Program-made: the position numbers and the translations under genes | Shown: piece after piece, positions 35,284 to 44,188 of the stretch | Position numbering within the stretch: position 1 is the stretch's first letter | Layout of the letters: each line of letters starts with the position of its first letter | The notes under the pieces: model-generated | Seen by the model: only the letters and a program-made list of their open reading frames with translations | Database searches by the model: none | What the model was told of the DNA's origin: nothing | Assembly (NCBI GenBank): GCA_965222975.1 | Contig: CBDCVJ010000033.1 | Location: forward strand, 21,271-85,270 | Source: UBA6168 sp965222975 | GTDB lineage: Bacteria; Bacteroidota; Bacteroidia; Chitinophagales; Saprospiraceae | Direction of reading: 5' to 3' | DNA: 64,000 nt

Positions 35284-38200
35284 ATGAAGAAAATTATTAC
35301 GCTATGTACCGCCCTGTTCACTGTTTTCAGTTTAATGGCCCAGTCTTCTCAAGACTTCTGGAAAGATAGGGCTTCCGTTGCTGTAAGTAAGAAGAAAGCC
35401 TACCTGCCTACTGAAGCCAGGTTGCTTTCACTCGACTTCGATGGCATGCAAAACTATCTCAAGGCAGCACCTTATGAAGGCTCGGAAGTGGCCAAGTCCG
35501 ACCCTTTAATACTTGAACTCCCCACGCCTGAAGGTGAAACGGCCACTTACGGTGTTTGGGAAATATCCATTATGGCACCTGAACTGGCCGCTGCATTTCC
35601 CAAAATAAAAACCTATGCCGGGAAAAACTTAGATCGCCCTTCTGAATTTATCCGAATTACAACAGGTGCGCTTGGTTTCCATGCTACAGTGTTTAAAGGA
35701 AGAAAAACCGACCTCATCGAACCAATGGAAGTTGGGAACAAGGCAATGTATGCCAGCTATCGCCTGGCAGATGCAGGGCAGGTTGGGAAAGTAACTTGTG
35801 GTAACCACGATGATTTGACCGATATGGTGTCGGATGATACAAGGCGGACGGAGAACGAAACCCTTTCCACAACTAAGTCAATCGTGCCTGTTGATTTGAA
35901 AACCTATCGCTTGGCGCTGGCTACGACGGCTGAATATTTCTTTTCCAATAACAACAACGTCAATTCTGTCCTAAATGCAGCAACCATTGTGCTCAATCAG
36001 GTAAATGCCATTTTGGAAAAAGAGGTAGCGATCCGTTTGGAATTGATCCCTAATACTACGAAAACTTTTTTCACCTTGCCTGCAGATAGTGACCCTTATA
36101 CCAATGCCAATTCAGGGGTTATGCTCCATGAGAATCACCCTGTCATGGTCGATAGTTTTGGCATTGATGGGTTTGATATAGGCCATGTATTTGGTACTGC
36201 CTCTGGTGGGGGAGTGGTTGGTACTGCTGCGCTGGGATCTGTTTGTAGCATGGACAATAAAGGACGTGGGGCCAGTAATGTTTTGGGGCCTGATTTTTAC
36301 CAAACCGTTGTGCATGAAGTGGGCCACCAATTCAATGCAACCCATACTTTTGATTTTTGTGATGGCGATAATGAAACCATCAATACTGGATACGAACCAG
36401 GAGGCGGTACCACCATCATGGCATATGCTGGGGCTTGCGATACCAATTCTGTTCAACAAGACCCAGATGATTATTTTCATGTGAACGCGCTGGAAAGGAT
36501 AAATTTATATTCAATTGATGTTTTTACAGGAGCTTCGTGTGGCATGCACACACCATCAGGCAATAACACACCAGAAGCATCGATCCCGATCGCAGGTGAT
36601 TTCAGTATCCCCATCAGCACTCCTTTCGAATTAACTGGCGAAGCTACTGACTCGGATGGTGACGACATGACTTATAATTGGGAGGAGTACGATAATATTC
36701 CGGCATTCAAAAGCCCTTTTGGCAATCCTAACCCTGGCAATCCTAACGACTTAGATGATCCTGCTGACCCTGCTTTTCGTTCTTTTCCTCCGTCTGATTC
36801 GCCGACAAGGGTATTTCCAAGAATGTCTTCTATTGTGAACAATACATCTTCGAAAGCAGAAGTACTTGCCACAGTTAGCCGCCCATTTACCTTTAGATTT
36901 ACTGCCCGCGACAATAATCCAGATGGTGGTGGGTTTGATTTTGCTGAAATAGCCTTTTATGCCACAGGAGCGGCAGGCCCGTTTTTAGTAAATGCACCTA
37001 ATTTGGGAAGTGAAACGTGGAAAGTAGGCGACTATAGAGAAGTGACTTGGGACGTTGCCAATACGGATGGCCCGCAAGTAGATTGCCAGTTGGTGGATAT
37101 CATGCTGTCGTCAGATGGCGGGTTCACCTACCCCGACACCTTGTTGGCCGGTACGCCCAATGACGGAAGTGCCTTCGTCGTTGTCCCTGATGCAGTTTCA
37201 AATACGGCAAGGGTGAAAGTGAAAGCTTCCAACAATATTTTCTTTGACATTTCCAATGCTGATTTTACCATTTTAGCAGCGGATGCTGCCGATTTTACAA
37301 TAAACAATTATGGCCCTGCATTTGGTCAGGTTTGCGTACCAGAAACTTTTGAGGTGGTTTTAGAAACAGCGCCTATATTAGGTTTTACGGAAATGATCGA
37401 TTTCTCCGTGGAAGACCTGCCTAACGGGGCAATGGCTTCTTTTAGTGCCAATCCTGTTGCCCCTGGAGATGCGACTGTTTTGACGCTTGATTTTGCAGGT
37501 GTGACAGATGATGGTCAATTTCCTATAAAGGTAATAGCCGAAGCTAATGGGGTGGTCGCAGAAGAAAGGATCGTGGATCTGAATGTGGTTTACAATGATT
37601 TCTCTGCTTTGGAATTGATTTCGCCTACAGGTTCAGCCGCCAGTACCCTGCCTACTTTTGAATGGACTGATTTGCCCAATGGCCTTACCTATGATATTGA
37701 ATTGGCCGCTGATCCTGAGTTTACCGATATCCTGGATTCTGCCTCAGGCCTTACGGATGCTTCTTATACCAGTTCCGTAGCGTTGGAGGAGAACACTGTT
37801 TATTATTGGCGAGTGGCCGTTGCTAATGAATGCGAAGCGAGTGGTTTTGGAGAAATTAAAGCTTTCAAGACCATAACGCAGTCTTGTACCACGTATTCAT
37901 CCACTGGTTCGGTGTCCGTACCTTCTACAAGTGGTTTTGCTGAGTCCATCATCAATGTACCTATAGCAGGGGAGATTAGCGATGTCAACATCAAAAATGT
38001 AGTGGGCAGCTATGATGCATTTGTGAACTTGACCTTTGATCTCATTGGGCCAAGTTCGACGGTTTCTGTAATGGCACAACAACCATGCAACAGCGCTCTT
38101 CCGTTTAATTTAGGCTTTGATGATGAGTCACCTCTAGACCCTTCGACCATGCCGTGTCCGCCCGATAACGGTAGTACTTACAAATCTAACGAACCATTGT

Positions 38201-38937
38201 CCATCTTTGTGGGCGAAGATGCGGCAGGCGATTGGGCTCTCAGGGCAAACGTGATTGGCAATTTTGCAAGCGGCGGCGACCTGGACAGCTGGGATTTGGA
38301 AATCTGTGGCACTACTAAGCCAAACGATCCTGAATTAGTTAACAATAATACAACTTGTGTCCACCCCGGAGATACTTCTACCATTCCTGTAGAAAACTTT
38401 CTATTCAGTGATATTGATAATGGCCCCGATGAATTGACTTTTACCATTGTAAAAAATACTGGAAATGGAGAGCTTAGCTTGAGTGACAACCCTTTAGGTG
38501 TTGGGGATAAATTTTCGATGCAGAACGTCAATTCTTTTCAAGTTGATTATATCAATACCAATACCGCTGCATCGATGGATGAATTCACTTTCTTTGTTGA
38601 GGATATCACAGGTGGATTCAATGGCCTCTTTGTAGCGACGTTTGAGATCAACAGCGACTGTATCACCGCGTCAAAAGAAGCCTTGCTGGATGAAAGCAAG
38701 GTGAGTATTTATCCAAACCCCGCTTCGAATGAACTTAATATAGAACTGGTGGATCAATCGGATCGAATGGAGCAGGTATCCATCCTCAATGCTCAGGGTC
38801 AAGTAGTCACCAGTCGCCAGATAGCTGGTGTTTTTGGAAAAACTCAAATTAACGTGGGCCATCTGCCAACAGGTGTTTATCTCGTGCAAGTAAGAACGGC
38901 TGAAGGCATAGTGGCCAAAAAGGTATTAATTGATTAG
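35284..38937 (+). CDS. Secreted reprolysin-like metalloprotease with P-domain and T9SS type A signal
   Basis: 1217 residues with a signal peptide (MKKIITLCTALFTVFSLMAQ). A long pro-region is followed by a zinc metalloprotease domain (about 205-420) with HEVGHQFNATHTF near residue 345; the common Gly in HExxHxxGxxH is Asn here. Ig/fibronectin-like modules follow, then a proprotein-convertase P-type domain (about 868-1010: FDLIGPSSTVSVM, LRANVIGNF), a cadherin-like stretch, and a T9SS type A sorting domain over the last 75 residues (VSIYPNPASNELNIEL, LPTGVYLVQVRT). It is predicted to be secreted by T9SS as an extracellular protease. A hairpin lies 9 bases after the stop. Confidence 0.9.
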   Translation: MKKIITLCTALFTVFSLMAQSSQDFWKDRASVAVSKKKAYLPTEARLLSLDFDGMQNYLKAAPYEGSEVAKSDPLILELPTPEGETATYGVWEISIMAPELAAAFPKIKTYAGKNLDRPSEFIRITTGALGFHATVFKGRKTDLIEPMEVGNKAMYASYRLADAGQVGKVTCGNHDDLTDMVSDDTRRTENETLSTTKSIVPVDLKTYRLALATTAEYFFSNNNNVNSVLNAATIVLNQVNAILEKEVAIRLELIPNTTKTFFTLPADSDPYTNANSGVMLHENHPVMVDSFGIDGFDIGHVFGTASGGGVVGTAALGSVCSMDNKGRGASNVLGPDFYQTVVHEVGHQFNATHTFDFCDGDNETINTGYEPGGGTTIMAYAGACDTNSVQQDPDDYFHVNALERINLYSIDVFTGASCGMHTPSGNNTPEASIPIAGDFSIPISTPFELTGEATDSDGDDMTYNWEEYDNIPAFKSPFGNPNPGNPNDLDDPADPAFRSFPPSDSPTRVFPRMSSIVNNTSSKAEVLATVSRPFTFRFTARDNNPDGGGFDFAEIAFYATGAAGPFLVNAPNLGSETWKVGDYREVTWDVANTDGPQVDCQLVDIMLSSDGGFTYPDTLLAGTPNDGSAFVVVPDAVSNTARVKVKASNNIFFDISNADFTILAADAADFTINNYGPAFGQVCVPETFEVVLETAPILGFTEMIDFSVEDLPNGAMASFSANPVAPGDATVLTLDFAGVTDDGQFPIKVIAEANGVVAEERIVDLNVVYNDFSALELISPTGSAASTLPTFEWTDLPNGLTYDIELAADPEFTDILDSASGLTDASYTSSVALEENTVYYWRVAVANECEASGFGEIKAFKTITQSCTTYSSTGSVSVPSTSGFAESIINVPIAGEISDVNIKNVVGSYDAFVNLTFDLIGPSSTVSVMAQQPCNSALPFNLGFDDESPLDPSTMPCPPDNGSTYKSNEPLSIFVGEDAAGDWALRANVIGNFASGGDLDSWDLEICGTTKPNDPELVNNNTTCVHPGDTSTIPVENFLFSDIDNGPDELTFTIVKNTGNGELSLSDNPLGVGDKFSMQNVNSFQVDYINTNTAASMDEFTFFVEDITGGFNGLFVATFEINSDCITASKEALLDESKVSIYPNPASNELNIELVDQSDRMEQVSILNAQGQVVTSRQIAGVFGKTQINVGHLPTGVYLVQVRTAEGIVAKKVLID

Positions 38938-38945
38938 ATGAAGAT

Positions 38946-39003
38946 GGTTTTGAGGTTTGGGGTTTGACTAAACCAAAAACCCCAAACCAAAAACCTCAAA
39001 ACC
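38946..39003. repeat. Imperfect inverted repeat, start-proximal
   Basis: ggttttgaggtttggggttt (38946-38965) pairs with 38977-39003 with a small internal insertion. The left arm is G/T-rich, the right arm is C/A-rich and ends 5 bases before the ATG at 39009. It also lies 9 bases after the metalloprotease stop, so it could be a terminator or a leader hairpin. Confidence 0.75.
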
Positions 39004-39008
39004 AAAAA

Positions 39009-39998
39009 ATGAAATTCTTTCTTACAGGCGCTACTGGCTATATCGGTACCCAGCTTACCAAACAATTGGTTGCCCAAGGCCATCAAGTACATGCCCTTTA
39101 TCGAAGTGAATCCAAAACGAGTGAATTGATGAAAATGGAAAATGTCCGCCTGTTCAAGGGGGACATTTTGGATATGGGTAGTTTGGAAAAAGCAGTGGAA
39201 GGGTGTGAGGGAGTTTTTCACGTTGCTGGATTTGCTAAACCTTGGCACAAAGACCCACAGACGTTTTATAGATTAAATGTGATCGGCGCAGAAAACGTAT
39301 TCAAAGTAGCCAAAAAAACAGGCGCTAAACGGACAGTCTTTACCTCTACTGCTGGAGTCATCAGCCCTTCCAACGGGGCACCTTCAGATGAAAGCACGCT
39401 TCGGTCAATTCCGCTTTCCACACTTTATGAAAAGTCAAAAGCCCAAGCCGAAGAATTGGCCAACTCGCTGAACAGCAATGATATGGAGATCGTAACGGTC
39501 AACCCCAGCAGGGTCTATGGCCCCGGCTTGTTGAGTGACAGCAATGGAGTGACGAGAATGGTGAAATTGTATTTAGAAGGTAAATTTCGCCTCTTACCTG
39601 GGAATGGAAAAAGTATCGGCAATTACGTTTTTATTCAAGATGTGGTGGAAGGCCATATAAAAGCCATGAAGGAAGGAAGGGCAGGTGAGCGCTACATACT
39701 CGGCGGCGACAATGCTTCTTTTATTGAATTTTTCAAAACGCTTTCAATCGTTAGTGGAAAAAATTCACGCCTTTTCAAGTTGCCTATTCCAGTTATGAAC
39801 ATTGCCGCTAAGGCCATGGAGGTAAGAGCCAATCTGACAGGTGCACCACCTCTCATCACGCCGCCATTTGTAAAAAAATATTTATATAACTGGGATTTGT
39901 CGAGCAAAAAAGCGGAGACAGAATTGGGCTATTCACCTATAAGCTTGGAAGAAGGGTTGGATAGGACGGTTAAGTGGCTCGACACCTATTCTGATTAA
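39009..39998 (+). CDS. NAD-dependent epimerase/dehydratase (extended SDR)
   Basis: The ATG at 39009 (MKFFLTGATGYIGTQ) fits the Rossmann start; the in-frame ATG at 38964 would read through the preceding hairpin. 329 residues. The NAD(P) motif TGATGYIG lies at residue 6 and the catalytic YEKSK (YxxxK) near residue 143. NPSRVYGPGLL is typical of extended SDR sugar epimerases and dihydroflavonol-reductase-like enzymes. The substrate (nucleotide sugar or other carbonyl compound) is undetermined. Stands alone on the plus strand. Confidence 0.87.
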   Translation: MKFFLTGATGYIGTQLTKQLVAQGHQVHALYRSESKTSELMKMENVRLFKGDILDMGSLEKAVEGCEGVFHVAGFAKPWHKDPQTFYRLNVIGAENVFKVAKKTGAKRTVFTSTAGVISPSNGAPSDESTLRSIPLSTLYEKSKAQAEELANSLNSNDMEIVTVNPSRVYGPGLLSDSNGVTRMVKLYLEGKFRLLPGNGKSIGNYVFIQDVVEGHIKAMKEGRAGERYILGGDNASFIEFFKTLSIVSGKNSRLFKLPIPVMNIAAKAMEVRANLTGAPPLITPPFVKKYLYNWDLSSKKAETELGYSPISLEEGLDRTVKWLDTYSD

Positions 39999-40028
39999 TA
40001 ACTTTATCTTGAATTGGTTTAGCAAGGC

Positions 40029-40448
40029 TTATAAATATGCTTTCAAGGCAGTCACCCAGTCTTGTGGCAATTCAGCTTTTTTCAAATCATCATAATCGTA
40101 AGCCTTAATAGTCTGATTGGAAATGCATGCAAGACGTTCATGTTTTTCTGAAAAAATCCTTGTTTCCAATACAAATCTATCTTCCAAAATTTTAGTAGGT
40201 TTTATTTCGACCAAAGCATAATCTGGAAGCGTCATGGGGAAAATATATTTGGCATCCTGTTCAGCTAAAATAGGGCCGATGCCATTCGAAAAGGAATAAT
40301 TTTTCCCAAACATTTCATCAAAGAAACTGCACCTTGCCGATTCCGACCAGCGCAAGTAAACGAGGTTGTTGACGTGTTGGGCTGCATCTATGTCGCCCCA
40401 ATGGACGATGTATTTGTGGTGGGTAGGGTAGTCGCTTATGGAATTCAT
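40029..40448 (-). CDS. Acyl-CoA thioesterase (hotdog fold)
   Basis: 139 residues, a single hotdog domain of the 4-hydroxybenzoyl-CoA thioesterase type: HWGDIDAAQHVNNLVYLRWSE carries the conserved Asp and the HVNN motif. It should hydrolyse acyl-CoA thioesters in the cytoplasm; chain specificity is unknown. Its ATG directly follows the stop of the upstream HNH gene, with no spacing, so it belongs to the 40.0-41.3 kb minus-strand operon. Confidence 0.83.
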   Translation of the reverse strand: MNSISDYPTHHKYIVHWGDIDAAQHVNNLVYLRWSESARCSFFDEMFGKNYSFSNGIGPILAEQDAKYIFPMTLPDYALVEIKPTKILEDRFVLETRIFSEKHERLACISNQTIKAYDYDDLKKAELPQDWVTALKAYL

Positions 40449-40886
40449 TTATTGAATTGAATGTATAGGTGGGTGTTCATTAGAGTTAAACATGACACGT
40501 CTGAAATTTTGGAGTTTTTTCCTGTTTAATTTTAAAGCTTCAGTCGAAGCTCTACCGACCGGTGTGATGCCAATAACTTGTGTAAAATCTTTATTCCACA
40601 TAAAGTGTTCTTTCCACTCCATTTTTCTTGGATGGAAAAGTGGAACAATTTGACCGTCATATGGGTCGGGTGCTTCTGTTTTGGTAAATTTATGACTGTT
40701 ACACCCTTGACAAGAAAAACAAAGATTATGTAATTCGTTTAGCCCTCCTTTTATCAAGGGAATAATATGCTCAACGACAAAATGTCCAGGAACGAAAAAG
40801 GAAAAGCTCATACAATATTCACAATAATGAAAAGCTCTCTCTTTAACTATTTTCCTTATTTTTTTTGAAATATAATTAGACATCAA
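40449..40886 (-). CDS. HNH endonuclease family protein
   Basis: 145 residues. The HNH nuclease pattern is clear: CEYC near residue 18 and CxxC later (FSCQGCNSHK), framing VVEHIIPLIKGG and LHNLCF. The His-Ile-Ile, Asn and His residues form the metal and catalytic set, and the two CxxC pairs bind structural zinc. The protein is basic and soluble. The start overlaps the end of the upstream small gene by 11 bases, so the two are coupled. A stand-alone nuclease of this size may act in DNA repair or defence. Confidence 0.83.
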   Translation of the reverse strand: MMSNYISKKIRKIVKERAFHYCEYCMSFSFFVPGHFVVEHIIPLIKGGLNELHNLCFSCQGCNSHKFTKTEAPDPYDGQIVPLFHPRKMEWKEHFMWNKDFTQVIGITPVGRASTEALKLNRKKLQNFRRVMFNSNEHPPIHSIQ

Positions 40887-41277
40887 AAGCAGGCTTCATT
40901 CCTAATTTATCCATTAATTCCCTCAACGGAATTCCACGTAGTTGAGCTAATTCGGACAACAGCGTCACTCTATTTAAATCAAACCCTTCAATCTCATCAC
41001 TTAAGGCAAGGAGCTCTTGATGTTCCGTTTCAGTTATTGTTCCTTCACGCATTTTAGCTGTTAAAATATTAAATCTTGACTTTATTTCTGGAGATAATGG
41101 TTTATTGATTTTAGCCAATAACTCAACTTCCTTATCCTTTATATCAGGGGTTTTCCGCCTCGCTTTAAGGGATAGAACATGGCTTGCAAATACCTCCAAA
41201 TCTGCAGTGCTTAATTTTTCAACTTTTTTTAATAAATCACTAAATGGTGAATTAGAATTTATTGATAAGGATGACAT
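40876..41277 (-). CDS. Small helical partner of the HNH nuclease
   Basis: 133 residues, soluble, predicted all-helical and charged (ITETEHQELLALSDEIEGFD, LSELAQLRGIPLRELMDKLG). I recall related small proteins encoded directly before HNH genes in Bacteroidota and cyanobacteria, but no named function. It starts the operon and overlaps the HNH gene by 11 bases. It might be an adaptor or a control subunit of the nuclease; this is inference from gene order only. Confidence 0.7.
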   Translation of the reverse strand: MSSLSINSNSPFSDLLKKVEKLSTADLEVFASHVLSLKARRKTPDIKDKEVELLAKINKPLSPEIKSRFNILTAKMREGTITETEHQELLALSDEIEGFDLNRVTLLSELAQLRGIPLRELMDKLGMKPAFDV

Positions 41278-41296
41278 AATCTTAGTTGTTATAAAA

Positions 41297-41304
41297 CAAA
41301 AATA
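41297..41304 (-). promoter_or_regulatory. Candidate -7 box for the HNH operon
   Basis: On the minus strand TATTTTTG matches TAnnTTTG, 19 bases upstream of the ATG at 41277. No convincing -33 TTG is visible. It would give a very short leader. Confidence 0.3.
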
Positions 41305-41336
41305 ACCTTTTTATTTGGAAGATGCTCTTTGATAAA

Positions 41337-42884
41337 TTAACTCTTCCTCAATTCCTTCTTCAATATCTTCCCTGTCGCACTCATTGGCAAAGCATCAACA
41401 ATCTCCACCAAACGGGGATATTTATAAGCTGCAATATGATCTCTCGTCCAAGCAATGATTCCCTCTGTAGTAGAGGAAGCCCCCTCTTTCAAAACAACAA
41501 ATGCTTTGATTTCTTCTCCCATCTGATCATGGGGTACTCCTATGACCGCAACCAATGAAACAGCGTCGTGTTTCATCATTACCTCTTCTACCTCACGTGG
41601 ATAAACGTTTAAGCCGCCCCTGATAACCATATCCTTCGTACGGTCAACAATAAAATAAAAACCATCTTCATCTTGAACTGCCACATCCCCGGAGTGCATC
41701 CAACCGCCTTTCAAAACTTCCTTATTTATTTCCGGTCGTTTGTAATAACCCTTCATCACATTGTGTCCTTTGTAGCATAGTTCACCTTTTTCGCCTTTTG
41801 GAACTTCATTGTCATCATCGTCAACGAGCTTTACTTCAACGCCCCATACAGGTGTGCCTACAGAACCCGGTTTTCTTCCTATATCCATATGGTTAAATGT
41901 CACGACAGGCGAGCCCTCCGACATGCCATAACCTTCCAGAATAGCCACGCCGAATCGTTTTTCAAAATCCTCTAATACTTGTACTGGCAAAGCGGAACCC
42001 CCAGAAACACAAATACGTAGGTTAGAGGCTATGCTTTCATAATCAAATTTTCCACTGTTCTCATTCAGCAATCCCCAGTACATAGTGGGCACGCCTGCAA
42101 AGACAGAAACATTGTGTTTTGCCATCAAACTAAAAACTGCTTCCGCATCAAATCGTGGGAGTAAAATATTATGGCTGCCTTTGTAAACGCCTGCGTTCAT
42201 TAGACAGGTCATGGCAAAAATGTGGAACAGCGGCAGTACGATTAGCTGAGTATCCTCCTTTTGTGTGTTGATGATCCCAGTGGAAAGAATTGCATTTAGC
42301 ATGAGGTTGGAGTGGGTCAGTTCGGCACCTTTAGGCCTGCCCGTTGTACCAGAGGTATATATGATAACGGCGGTGTCCTCTGCCCCAGTCGCAGATGTGT
42401 TGTTGGCAGGTGACTGACCAGCCATCAACTGTCCGAGTGTTTTTGTAGCTTCAATGGATGAAGGCATCTCCGGCTTTGGCATAATCATAAAAAAATGATC
42501 ACAATAATGTGCTTCCTGAAAACCTGCATGCCCCATTTGACCCATGGGCAAATCATCCGTACCAACAAAACAGAAATAAGCCTTTGCGTCGCTGTCCTGC
42601 AAATGATAAGCGATTTCATCTTTTTTTAATAAAACACTCAATGGCACTACTACTCCGCCTGCTTTCAAAATGCCGAAATAAACGATAGGGAAATAAGGCA
42701 AGTTGAAGCAACTCAACGCTACTTTATCGCCTTGCTGAATACCAATATCCCGAAGCCCTGCGGCTACCATATTGGCTGCTCCATTTATCTGGGCATAGCT
42801 CATCGTAGTGTCCATGAAAGTGAAGGCTGGTTGAGAGGGATAACGACGTGCGCTGTCTTCAAGAATGACTGATAGGTTTAGCAT
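41337..42884 (-). CDS. Long-chain fatty-acid-CoA ligase (AMP-binding)
   Basis: 515 residues, an acyl-adenylate-forming enzyme of the ANL superfamily. Visible motifs are the P-loop-like YTSGTTGRPKGAELTH, GYGMSEGSPV and WMHSGDVAVQDEDGF, then GLNVYPREVEE, and the C-terminal catalytic Lys in MSATGKILKKELRK. It should activate fatty acids with ATP and CoA. The ATG at 42884 follows a G-poor leader of CTAACCACTC-type words. Substrate length is not decided by sequence. Confidence 0.9.
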   Translation of the reverse strand: MLNLSVILEDSARRYPSQPAFTFMDTTMSYAQINGAANMVAAGLRDIGIQQGDKVALSCFNLPYFPIVYFGILKAGGVVVPLSVLLKKDEIAYHLQDSDAKAYFCFVGTDDLPMGQMGHAGFQEAHYCDHFFMIMPKPEMPSSIEATKTLGQLMAGQSPANNTSATGAEDTAVIIYTSGTTGRPKGAELTHSNLMLNAILSTGIINTQKEDTQLIVLPLFHIFAMTCLMNAGVYKGSHNILLPRFDAEAVFSLMAKHNVSVFAGVPTMYWGLLNENSGKFDYESIASNLRICVSGGSALPVQVLEDFEKRFGVAILEGYGMSEGSPVVTFNHMDIGRKPGSVGTPVWGVEVKLVDDDDNEVPKGEKGELCYKGHNVMKGYYKRPEINKEVLKGGWMHSGDVAVQDEDGFYFIVDRTKDMVIRGGLNVYPREVEEVMMKHDAVSLVAVIGVPHDQMGEEIKAFVVLKEGASSTTEGIIAWTRDHIAAYKYPRLVEIVDALPMSATGKILKKELRKS

Positions 42885-42973
42885 TTTATTTGAGTGGTTA
42901 GTAGTTGGTTAGCGATTAGTTTGGAACGTAGGAAATAAATATAACGGGAAAGAAAAAGGATATTATTGACTGT

Positions 42974-43882
42974 CTATCTTCTATCGTCTACCCTCCACCT
43001 CTCCAAACGTTTCTCGGCTAAAGTTATATAATCCTCTTTTATTTCAAAGCCTACATATTTCCTTTTATTTTTTAGGGCTGCTATGGCGGTTGTGCCGCTG
43101 CCCATAAAGGGATCAAGGATGATGTCTGTTTCAAAGGAGTAAAGCTCAATGAGACGAGACGGAAGTTCTACAGGGAATGGGGCAGGATGGCCGATGCGGC
43201 GAGCAGATGCGGCCTTCATTTGCCAGATGGTTTTAGTGTATTCAAGGAATTCGTCCCGCCCGATGGAGTTCTTTTTTTTCTCTTTTTCCTTTTTGGTCAA
43301 ATGCCGTTTGTAATCTTCTTTTGAAAAAATGAGGATGTATTCATGTACGTCCCGAAGGATGGGGTTGGAGGCTGATTTCCAACTTCCCCAAGCTGTGCTA
43401 GGGCTTGCACTGGAAGCTTTGTCCCAAATGATTTCGCCTCGCATTAAATAGCCAATATCAAGCATGATTTGGGTGATGAAAGCGGTAAGGGGTAAATAGG
43501 GCTTGCGGCCTAAATTAGCCACATTTATACAAGCTCTTCCGCCTGGAACAAGCACTCGATAAGTTTCTTGAAATACCTTTTTTAGCAATGCCAAATATTC
43601 GTCAAGGGTCAAGTCTTCGTCATATTCTTTGGTAGCATTATATGGTGGGGAAGTGATCATGAGGTGGACAGAATTATCGGGGATGTTGTCCATTTTTTCG
43701 GCAGAAGCGAAGAGGAATTTGTTTTCCAGATCTTTTGGAAAAATATTTGTTTTTGAGGCTTTTTTCTTCTCAACGGCCAATCCTTCGTACATCCTTGAAT
43801 TGTAAAACTTGGATGAATCGTGGTTGATCCGGCCATTGGTGCCGAACGAACTGGTGGCCGTGCCTTGCTGCTTTTTGGTCAT
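42974..43882 (-). CDS. Orphan DNA methyltransferase (beta class, N4-cytosine or N6-adenine)
   Basis: 302 residues. The catalytic motif ITSPPYNA (motif IV, near residue 82) comes before the AdoMet-binding DPFMGSGTTAIAAL (motif I, near residue 258), which is the beta-class order. TSPPY often marks N4-cytosine enzymes, but N6-adenine cannot be excluded. RACINVAN and VGFEIKEDY match other class motifs. No restriction endonuclease gene is adjacent, so it is likely a solitary methyltransferase; the HNH gene 2 kb away is in a different transcription unit. Confidence 0.87.
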   Translation of the reverse strand: MTKKQQGTATSSFGTNGRINHDSSKFYNSRMYEGLAVEKKKASKTNIFPKDLENKFLFASAEKMDNIPDNSVHLMITSPPYNATKEYDEDLTLDEYLALLKKVFQETYRVLVPGGRACINVANLGRKPYLPLTAFITQIMLDIGYLMRGEIIWDKASSASPSTAWGSWKSASNPILRDVHEYILIFSKEDYKRHLTKKEKEKKKNSIGRDEFLEYTKTIWQMKAASARRIGHPAPFPVELPSRLIELYSFETDIILDPFMGSGTTAIAALKNKRKYVGFEIKEDYITLAEKRLERWRVDDRR

Positions 43883-44110
43883 GCAGCAAAGGTGGGGTTT
43901 TTATTTAAAAAAAGTAACTGCGTTACAGTTTCAACTTGCTTTAATCTCGAATCAACCATCAAAAGCAGCAATGGTATGATTCCTTTGGTGTAGGTAAAAT
44001 CACCACACATTTTCCCACTCGCTTGGTGTCAGCTATAAGTTCGATGGTTCAGAGTAAAGTCGTTGTGGCTTTGTTGTAAAAGATATTTCCTTCGAGAGTG
44101 GAGGTTAAAT

Positions 44111-44177
44111 AAAAATGCAAATTCAAAAACGTCCCGATACCATAAGAATATCAGGACGTTTTTGAATTTGCATTTTT
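44111..44177. terminator. Strong hairpin terminator of the hybrid kinase gene
   Basis: A 29-base stem with one mismatch (44111-44139 against 44149-44177) and a 9-base loop. The stem starts aaaaatgcaaattcaaaaac and its inner part has the recurring TCCCGAT core. It begins 12 bases past the stop of the minus-strand kinase. The rest of the 306-base gap (43883-44188) holds no gene. Confidence 0.85.
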
Positions 44178-44188
44178 TCCAGAACATG

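Noticed and set aside
40449..43882. HNH nuclease plus DNA methyltransferase as a restriction-modification system
   Set aside because: They lie in different transcription units with an acyl-CoA ligase between, and the HNH gene is coupled to its own small partner instead.
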